From assembly GCF_900964775.1 (NCBI RefSeq), contig NC_041808.1, positions 5,910,595-5,974,594 on the forward strand: a DNA stretch of 64,000 nucleotides, given 5' to 3'. A model generated the notes under the pieces. It was not told the origin of the DNA. It was given only the letters and a program-made list of their open reading frames with translations, and searched no databases. The stretch is from Scleropages formosus (Eukaryota; Chordata; Actinopteri; Osteoglossiformes; Osteoglossidae). Below, in pieces: positions 23,833-33,800 of this stretch. Both the position numbers and the translations under genes were made by a program. The first letter of the stretch is position 1, and every line of letters begins with the position of its first letter.

Positions 23833-24004
23833 TGTTGAATAGTGGAAAAAAAACTATACGGCTGAAGGTAAAGGGATCACAGACCTGAGAAAGTTGTACT
23901 TTAAAGAATAGAGTAAAATTAAAGGCCTGTCAAGAGTATGGGAGAGGGTTTTCAGGGCTGGGGTCTCACACAATGTGCCCCATACATACATATCTAAACA
24001 AACA

Positions 24005-24115
24005 GCTCTTTTGTCTATTTTTTTCCCCATTTAGCTGACTTTTCTCCAAAGCAACTTAGCATTGAGCTACTTACCCAGCTATATATAAACAGCAGCTCTA
24101 ACCACTAGGTGTGTT
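24005..24115 (-). repeat. SINE family A remnant
   Basis: Reverse-strand pieces: 'tttagctgacttttctccaa', 'agctacttacccagctatat' and 'agctctaaccactag'. Internally deleted. Confidence 0.55.
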
Positions 24116-24281
24116 TACATGGACGAATTACTGAGTCACCTAATCAAAAAACACCAACACTTTGCAGATCTGTAACGTCGTAGTAACTACACAGTAACGT
24201 AGTAACCCTAAGCCAACAGTAAATCCTGACCAAACCCTAACCCTGTTCATACCTTAGGACACACAAAGTAACTACAAAAAT

Positions 24282-24486
24282 AGTAGCGACAGCTGCTAGC
24301 ATGCATATAGCGTTGAGCTGCTGCTGGGCCCAAGGTCGTAGGTTCGAATCTCACCTGCTGTATCCTTGAGCACAAGCCAAGGTACTTATCCTTAAATTGC
24401 TCTAGTAAAAAATTACCCAGCTGTAAGGTAAACAACATGATCTTAACACTAACTCTCACTGGAGAAGCATCAGCTAAATAAATCAG
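24282..24486 (+). repeat. tRNA-derived SINE, family A
   Basis: Contains 'aggtcgtaggttcgaatctc', 'ccaaggtacttatcct', 'aaaaattacccagctgtaa' and tail 'ggagaagcatcagctaaata'. In ccdc186 intron 1. Confidence 0.8.
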
Positions 24487-24930
24487 GCTTAACTGGCAGT
24501 GAAAGACCAAGGAAAATGAAAACACTAGTCACTAATTTTCTTACCCCAACACAAGACCTAATAATAAAACCAAACTCAACCTGAGGACACGGTGCGGTGC
24601 GGCGACTGTGGCTCACCACTGACACACAGCCAGTTCCTACCAGCCCACACGCGACGCGTAATTTTAGACAGGACTGAGGACAGGTTTAGCTGGTTCCTTC
24701 CTGACAGTGAGTTTTTACACGCAGGTGAGGTAGAATATCCCCCAGCGAGTGAAAAGGAGGAGCCCGAGAGCAGCAGGCCATCTCGGCTGAGGACACTGAA
24801 CGTTAAATGTGGGTGGTCACACACTGACTTGTCTAATAATATGAATTAACGCTCGTCAACCCCCCTCCCCGTGGCTTCGTCAGAGCAGAGCCTGGGCTCA
24901 ATGTCAGCTCGTCAGCAAACACCCACTCAC

Positions 24931-25200
24931 CGCGGACGGCTTATTTCATCGTATCTCAGGGAAAGTCGGGCCTCGTGGGCTGCAAAATGACCTCTTCTCC
25001 TCCCTTCTCTCCCTTTTCCGTGTTTTTCCCGACCTTTTGGCTGCACGCTCCTGCACCGTCCTCTTCTCTCCGCTGTGACACATCAACAAACATGGCGGCG
25101 ACGGCGGCGGCGGCAGCAGCGGCGGCTCGAGCGTTCGCCGCCGGCTCGGCCAATGGGAAGGACACGTTTGCGTGACGTCACGTGGGATTTAAAGCGATAC
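24931..25200 (-). promoter_or_regulatory. ccdc186: Probable ccdc186 first (non-coding) exon and promoter
   Basis: On the minus strand 'gtccgcg|gtgagtggg' is a strong splice donor with the exon ending at 24931. It would splice to the acceptor before 22209, giving an untranslated first exon. Upstream lie a GCC-repeat with a YY1-like AACATGGCGGC on the opposite strand (25089-25099), a CCAAT motif (about 25150), a perfect CRE TGACGTCA (25173-25180) and an overlapping E-box CACGTG (25179-25184). An open frame of 69 codons with a polyalanine run (25165-24956) lies wholly in this exon and would be an upstream ORF if transcription starts above it. The start site is not known. Confidence 0.5.
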
Positions 25201-25724
25201 CCGGCAGTGCACCAGGACCGATCCTTAATTACCTTTAATAGTTATTAAATAGAGGGGGGGGGGAAGAAAAAAAAAAAAAAAACACTTGAGCGGGAATAAA
25301 ACAGCGTGAAATGAATGAAACTGGCAGCTTAACAAGTGCGAACACACTCTTACGCTCATTTTTTTACTTGTAATATTCAAACATCAAGTTGTAACAGATA
25401 GCAAAAATATTAATTTATATAATTAAAGTATTTAACGGCGTCACACACAAGAGTGCACACGACCTCCGTGCTCCTAAAACAAGAAGGAACATGAATATCA
25501 GTGACGTTATTCAAAATAAGTTCGGACACTGGCCCACGAGACCTCCTTACGCCTTGCCGCGCGCTCAGCCCGCCCCCCCCAAAAAAACGGTGGGGGGGGA
25601 AAAAACTGGACTTTACTCAGGCGAACCTTTGTACGTTTATTATATATTAATTTTGCCAGCACGCTAAGTAGTATTGTCTTTGTTGTAAACTCCAAAAAGT
25701 ACCTTTTTTTCATACATATTTTGC

Positions 25725-25815
25725 GTACAACACGTGAGCGTTGTCCGTGGGCGCACGTGGAGTGTGGTCGGCACGTGCTGGTGGTTCCGGCGGAAGGGCT
25801 CATTAGGAAGCGTAG
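25725..25815 (+). promoter_or_regulatory. tdrd1: Probable tdrd1 promoter and first-exon donor
   Basis: Three CACGTG E-boxes lie at 25731-25736, 25754-25759 and 25772-25777, followed by 'ggttccggcggaagggc' (ETS-like) and a donor-like GCGTAG|GTGAGC ending at 25815. This could be the end of an untranslated first exon of tdrd1. CACGTG is bound by bHLH factors, including ones active in germ cells. Confidence 0.4.
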
Positions 25816-26313
25816 GTGAGCTGCTCTCTGTGTGGGCTGGTGGTGTTACTCTCTTTTTCTTTTTGTCGCCATTGACTTTTGACATTTAGTTGAAACTTTT
25901 TTTTTTTTCCCCTCCCCCTTTCCCCACAAAGAAACCTACAGCATTTTACCCATTTATACAGCATGACTCCAATACTGTCCTAATTCAGGGTAAGGAAGAG
26001 CTATTTCTGCAGGACCGGAAATTGGAACCGGAACCTCGAACCTACAACCTACTGTCCTTTTTGACACACGGTCAGGTTGCTTAAAACACTCCCAACAGGA
26101 CTGTGCGCAGGATTTGAAGGGGTCCTTGCGTTCCCAGGCAATGGGCCATGTGGCATGTCCACGCATCCTTCCCGTTACTGAAACTTGTTCGAAATGACCG
26201 CTGAGGCTATGTCATAAATTGGCCAGTTGGCTTCCCTGACCCCAGCTGTGAATGGCTCCTCTTCTCGAACCTGGGTTTTAACCCCCCCATGTTCTACCTG
26301 CCTTGCCCTTCAG

Positions 26314-26561
26314 GAGACGATGAGCAACGCCTGTCCTCAGTCTCTGGGTCGCCCCAGCGGGACCAACTGCACCACCCCCGCTGGTTTCACCCCTCAGGTA
26401 GGAGGGAGGGGCAACGTGAACTCCCATAGAAGTCGGGAGCCCTGGGACAGCTGCCCCCTGGTGGCACGAGGGGATGGTAGGTGGTCACCCCTGCATCTGT
26501 GGCCTACGTGATTCATTTTAAACTGGTTCTGACACGTTTATGTACTTAATAATATATTACA

Positions 26562-26595
<34 letters not shown>

Positions 26596-26788
26596 GGGAA
26601 GGTACGGTGACACAGCGAGTAGCACCTGGGTGGTGTGAGAGATTATGGGTTCGATCCCTGCTCAATCTGTGCAGGTTCCATGTTCTCCCCATGTCTGCGT
26701 GGGTTTCCTCTGGGTGCTCTGGTTTCCTCCCACAGTCCAAAGACATGCTGTTCAGGTTGACATAGGTCATAGTGTGTGAGTGACGGAG

Positions 26789-26834
<46 letters not shown>

Positions 26835-27453
26835 CCACTGATGTATGTATGAGTGACCCAGTGTAAGTAGTGTATCTAGCAGTGTAAGTCACCGCGGTGA
26901 ATAAGGTGTGTGGGCTGATAACACTATGTAGAGTTCATGGGAATTTGCATTGGAGAAAAGCATCTGCTAAATAAATAAATGTAATAATTATACATTGGGG
27001 AAAAGGCATCTGTGGAGAACACAAATGTAAAAACAGGTAATGTTTAATTTTCTATGTTTATACTTAAGTGTTTGTTTTTTATGTTGCTATATTATGTGGT
27101 TGTCTGAAGAACTCTGGGAATACCACTATAATTTAGTTCTGCTACAGAGCAATACAATGACAATAAGTCCTCATTTCACATAGACGCTTTAGTGTGATCA
27201 TTAATTAGCCCTGTTATCAATGTGTGTCCTCAGAACCGGCCAGCAACGCAGCGATAAACAGTCACTCCGATAATGACCGATACTGCGTAAGTATTAAAGT
27301 GAAAAGACGTCTGCGGCGTTTCAAGTAATATTCTATGTATGCCAACCTCAGGATGAGTTATGATGTTCACTTATTTTTGTAGAAAAGTGGTGTGGATGCA
27401 GCCATGGTGAAGCTGTGCCACTACTGCGGTCAGCAAGGTCTGTCCGGCCGTTA

Positions 27454-27500
<47 letters not shown>

Positions 27501-27780
27501 ATCGCTATGCCTGACTTGTTGCTGTGCAACCTGTAGGGAGCCTGCGCTGTGCGCGCTGTAAGAAGAAGTACTACTGCTCTGCAGACTGCCAGGCCCGCGA
27601 CTGGACGGCACACAGGCACTTGTGCAAGGCGGTCATCCCACCCGTCTCTGCGAGGTAACCAAGGATATGGCTGTCCAGTCAGGGTATGGGGTCCAACTGA
27701 GGGTGTCTTTGGGGGGCGGCTGGTGTTACAGTTCCTTCATAGACCTGACAGGACCACTCTTTGCACTCTGCAAACCCATG

Positions 27781-27828
<48 letters not shown>

Positions 27829-30800
27829 AGAGAGACTGTTTATCAGACTATATGTGATCATTTTAAGTCCATTTTGTTACCTGTTGTACCCTTCTCTCCT
27901 GTTCTTGTTTCTCTGGAAGCGGGATGTCCCAGAAGCATTTGGCCATGCCCATCAGAACCAGTCCCAGGGGTTTAGTTGCCAAGGTAACAGTTCTGCCGAG
28001 AAACCTGGCAGTACTTTTGTGCTGCCAGAACATTTAGTTACTGCCCATGGTTCTGACTGTCTGTTTGTGGCGTGCTCCGTGTCCCACCTGTGTCACAGGA
28101 GAGCCTCGGGGGGGGTGCTTCTCCCAGGAGGGTCTACCTGTCCAACATGCCCAGGAACAAAGTCACAAAAGGAGCCCAAGTGGAGGTTTGTTTGGATCTG
28201 CAGTTAACTTTCAACAAAGCATATAAATCCAGGCCCTGGATCGTGCTGGACACCTGCATCATGGTGCCGTTTGTTTCACGGCAGGCCTCCGTGGTGGAGC
28301 TGAGGAACCCTGGGAAATTCTTCATTCATATGAAGATGACTGTGGCATCCCTGCAGCGCATCAGTGCTGCCCTGCAGAAGGTGTACTCCAGTGTACCAGA
28401 GTATATACCTGAATGCGGAGAGGTGTGTGCCACCAGGTACTCTCTGGACCAGGTGAGGACATGCCCACCCCACAAGGGTGCAGGCAGGAAGTGATGATGC
28501 TCACCCAGGCCTGAATGTGTCTAGCAGAGCTCTGTCTGGAGTTGTTCTCACACGTGGCTCTGAGGTGTTGGGACTTCCCTGTCCTCGGACCTGGGTCCTA
28601 GCAGTCACTCTGGAAATGAGACACAGTAGCTCTTAACCCATGAACACGTGAAATATTCACAGGACTGGTACCGAGGGGTGGTTCAGACCGTGGATGCCCC
28701 TTGCAGAACTGCTCACATCTTCTACATGGATTTTGGGAATGAGGAGACTGTGACCCTAGACAGAGTGAAACCTTTGCCGCCTGGTGTTGACCTCCTCCCT
28801 CAGTGCGTGAGTGACATTCTGGTTAAGCTTTGAGTGCTGATGGACTCGGTCTGGCTGCCGGGAGCAGAAGCGATGGGACTCGGTCCAGCTCACTGTCCTG
28901 TGTCTCTGTGGTCAGGCCACGGAGTGCAGGATGGCTGGCGTTACTCCAGTGACGGGCCACTGGAGCGAGGAGTGCAACATTGCGGTGAGGCAGATGGTGG
29001 TTGGGAAAAAGCTGACCATGACTGTGGTAGACATACTGGACGGAGGAGTGTGTGCTGTCGACATTCTCTTGACATCTGGTAGGACTGCCGTCGGGGATGG
29101 GAAAGAAGGGTTTTCTCAATGCTCATTCGGTGGTGCTTTGATGGCAGACTCCGCCCCCTGCAGGTAAAGAGCTTAGCAGTTTCCTCGTGGAGCATGGCTA
29201 TGCTGCCATGGAGCCCACCGGGAGCACAGGCCCCAGTGTCAAAGACATTGGTAAGAGCGCCCCCTTCCTGTCTGGAGGACACCTTCTCTTATGTGAATGA
29301 GTTAAGAAAGTTAATCTTTAAATAGTATCTTTCAGCTATTTTGTAAGCTGATCTGCTGTAGTTAAATGGCACAATGACTACTCGGCCTTTCCTGGGGTTT
29401 GAACTCATGACCTACAGTCATTTTTAAATGTGGCGTCACTACCTCTCCTGTGTGTTACTCATCCAGCTTTAAGATGAATGCCCCATGGTCATTTTCCTTC
29501 CTCTCTGTCTCTGACTCCACACCTTCTCCGTCCCTGTGCCAGAGGGCATGCTGACCGTGGTTCTCGAGGACTTGAAGTCATCGGGGGGGAAGGAGGAAAC
29601 CGCAGAGGCCAGTCTTCCCAGCCCTCTGATCCACAGTTTGGGGGATATGTTCCATGCTGTTGTCACCCATCTTGAATCTCCTGATGTGGTTGTGTGTCAA
29701 AAATTGGAGAATGCAAGTGAGTAGCTTCCTCAGCCTGACTGTGGGTAAATACTTCAGAGCTCCTTCACTGGCTGCTTTTCGCGTTAATGACAACCAATCG
29801 AGTGCTCCGATTGGCTGTTTGTCTCTCCGGTTTATTGCTGAAGACTCTTGCAGCCTGGGGAGTGAGGAGTGTTTTCTCTATGTTGGAGGAGCATCTCTCC
29901 TGGTCCAGGTGACCTTAAACACTCTTGCCTCCACAGATGTGATCCAGGAACTCCAGGTGAACCTGCATGAGTTCTGCTCGCGTACACCTGCCAAGGAGGA
30001 TTTCAGACCCGCTCCCAGCTCCGTCTGCTCCTCTCAGTTCTCAGGTAGAGCATCACTCTCTTCTCCCTGCCTTCAAAGACAGCGGTTCCACTACTGCCAA
30101 GTGCTTCCATGTGGGATCATGGCTGCCCATCTACTCCACCTGCCTTCTGTGCTGTGGTATTGCTGACTTGTGGGTCTCTCACCACCCTGCAGAGGACAGT
30201 CTGTGGTACCGTGCCAAGGTGCTGGGCTACTCCTCGGGAGACCATGTCTATGTGGAATACATAGACTTTGGGAACACGGAGGAGGTGGATCTAAGCTGCC
30301 TGCGTCCCATCCCCCCAGTTCTCCTGAACATACCGATACAGGCAATCTCCTGCGCCCTATCAGGTGTGACCCAAAATGGGATCCCAGACCTTCTTGTGGC
30401 CCCTGGGTCACTTAGTGCCACAAGCTGTGTTAAAGTGAAGAAGCAGTAGTGTGTTCTCTCCGTCTCTCCTGACAGGTGTGAAGCCTGCCTTGCCGACCTG
30501 GATGGACTCCGCCATGACCATGCTCAGGTCTCTCGTGTGCAACCGCATCCTCCGGGTGACCGTCGTGGGCCACCGAGAGGGCACTGCTCTGGTGACACTG
30601 GTGGATGAGAACAGTGACCCCCAGATGGATGTGGCAGAGGTGCTGATGGCCAGTGGGTATGCTGTTGCTGATGATGACAATGTCACATGTGGACAAGCAG
30701 GAGGACAAGTGACGACAGATTCTTCTGGTAATTTTTTTTTTTTTAAAACGTAACACAAAGTTTTAACCTGTGAATCCTAGAACCACAGTGCCCAGAGTGT

Positions 30801-33800
30801 GTGTGTGTCACAGGGGCCATCAAACCTGTGGTGAACACAGAATGGAAGTACGCAGAGCTGCCTGCTGATGGACAGATGTTGAAGCTTGTGGTCAGTATGG
30901 TGAAGAGCCCAGAGGAGTTCTACTGTCGTCATGGCAACACCAAAGGTGAACTGAACAGAGCTCTTCTCTTTACCTCTGTGCCTGATGGCAACCAAAGACC
31001 ATGTCTTTAAAGCCTTTTTCATCAGCTTCCAGCTTCCAAAGGTCCTGTAGCAACAGCGTATCGGTGTGATCCTTAAAGAGGAAACTAAAATGTCACCAGT
31101 AGGTTGTTTGATTCCCAGATGTCTACGCCTTGGCGGAACTGTCTGCTGCCCTTGTGCAGCACTGCCAGAGTGATGACACAGCTTTTGCGGCTACAGTGGG
31201 GCAGCCATGCTGCGCACTGTTGCCAGGTAAGGACCATGCCCACCTGTCTGAAAGACCACTGTTTGTTCGTTTTGAATACCACTGAAACATATTTATCTGC
31301 GGCGCAGGGGATGGCACCTGGGGACGAGCCTTGGTTCAGAGCATGGGGACAGACAAGAAGGTCGGGGTGGTGTTTGTGGACTACGGAAACACAAGCTACG
31401 TGGACTTGGCGCACCTGCGTGCCATCCATCCGAAACACCTAGAGCTTCCCTTCCAGGCGCTGCGCTGCAGGCTTGCAGGTGGAGTTCTGTGGATTGCAGA
31501 CAGTTAGGGGGGCGGGGGGGGAGCAATTCTGCATGTCCTGTCAATCGCTAGAGATCAAAATAAAATGTAGACTCACTTTTTCAGTGTAGGGGGTGCGGTG
31601 GCACAGTGGGTTGAACCACAGTCCTGCTCTCCGGTGGGTCTGGGGTTCGAGTCCCGCTTGGGGTGCTTTGCGACGGGCTGGCGTCCCGTCCTGGGTGTGT
31701 CCCCTCCCCCTCCGGCCTTACGCCCTGTGTTACCGGGTAGGCTCCGGTTCCCCGTGACCCCGTATGGGACAAGCGGTTCTGAAAATGAAAAAATGAAACT
31801 TTTTCAGTGTATCCTTGCAGGCAGTTTGAGACTTAAGTAATCTTCCCTTTGAGTGCATTTCTGGTTTTTGTCCTGCAGGTGTCACTCATGTCAAACCCCT
31901 GTCCTGCAGGACTACACAAGTGACACAAAACTCGTGTTGATATGCACAAATAATTTTTTTTAGTGATAAAGCAAAGTACCTTGTTTCCTTTCCACTTGCA
32001 GGTGTGGAGCCATTGGAGGGACAGTGGTCTGGAGAGGCATTGCAGAGGTTCGAGGCTCTCTGTTTGAGCTCATCACTCGAGGCCAGGGTGCGCACCGTCA
32101 CGCAGAGCGGTTATGAGGTGGAGCTGATGCGCTGTGGGGTCAGTGTGGCCTCTGTCCTGGTGAGCGAGCGGCTGGCCAGACCTTCTGCGCAGAGCGAGGC
32201 TGCAACAACCGCTGTACCACTCGTAGCCACCGCGGCTCCAGCGATGACAGGTTGGTTAACTCGACCCAGGCTGAAATCCTCATTCCTGTTGAGAATGATT
32301 TCGGGTCTACGCTCAGAGTCCTCTCTGCATGATGTGGCATCTTCAGAATGGCTCCAGGTATATCTAATAGCGGCTGTGATGGCAAGGCTGTACTGATGAT
32401 GGTACCTTCATCCACCACCAGGGTGCGCCTTCCCCACAGACTGGCGCACAGCGGAACTGCCCCGCAGCGAGGCCTTCCAGGCACACGTAGCTGTTGTGGT
32501 CAACCCTGGCCTCTTCTATTTGGTCAGCACCAATGAGGGTAAGTGGGTTTTGGATTTGGGACGTGCAAACGCACACAAGTTCATCCATTCACACACAAGT
32601 TGCTCCCTCTCAGCAGGGCTGGAAGTCTTAAACTGACAGAACACCAGTCGCTAAGGTGCATGCTGGTATCATTATGGCGACACTTTGTTCATATGTCCGT
32701 TTATTTGTGTCCAGGAAACAAAGAAAAACTGCACGCCCTGATGGGGGAGCTAGCAAATCACTGCACCAGCCTTCAAGCAGTCTGGTCCGTCGCACCTGAG
32801 CCAGGAGCAGCCTGCTGTGCCCAGTTCTCAGGTAGGGAGGTATGGCTGAATGATGCACTGGGGGAAGTGACAAGTTGCAGGTATTCAGAGCTCCTCCTCG
32901 TGTTCACCATTTGTCATCTCGCCTGCTCTGGTTTACAGCGTTGACAATCCAGGTGTGCAGACGGCAGAACTCAGAAAAACCTTGAGACGCAGGGACTGAC
33001 TCATATATATAATTGTTACCTGTGTGACTGCATTAGCCCACAAGGCCCTCACTAACCCCCCCCCCCCCCCTTTTTTTTTTTTTTTTTTTTTTCTTCCCCT
33101 TCTTGCATCACATTAATAATCAGTTTAAAGGTAAAATGGTTTTTCACGTCACATTTTTCTCCCATGCGAGGATAATGAGGCCCCCAGAACACAGGTGGGT
33201 TCCGGTAATGAGACGATGCAGGTGATCATCAAAGGTGAACATAATGCTCCCCTGCACAGCGGTAACCCTGGTGAAGGAATTTCAGGAAATGCGGTAATTC
33301 CACGTCTGCCGTGTGGTAATTACACGCAGGGCGTTTGGAGGAGCTGTTCTCCACGTTCGTACCTGTGATGTCTGCGGGAGACATTCCACTGCACAGGTAA
33401 GGACAGCGTACCTTCGCTGAGCTCCTGGCCTCGGGGTACCTGGAGGACGACCGTTGGTGCAGTTTGGTGGTCGCTTAGCAACAAGCTCTAACCAGGATGC
33501 GAGATGACCGTGAGGTGATGGACCAGAAAGCAACACGTGGATAGAACGGTCACGATACCAACCACAGCTGTTCTCGGCAGTCCCAGTTGGAATGGAGATG
33601 TTTCCTCACAGCTAACTGGGCTTTGTTTGCTCTCCAGGGGACAAGAAGTGGTACAGAGCAGTTGTCCTGGAAACCATGGACTCTGAGGCGAGTGTGCTCT
33701 ATTCGGATTACGGGAACACGGAGCGGGTTCCGCTTTCAGCCATCTGTCCCATTGCCAGAGAGCACCTGGAGCTGCCGTTCCGCATCATCAGATGTGCCCT

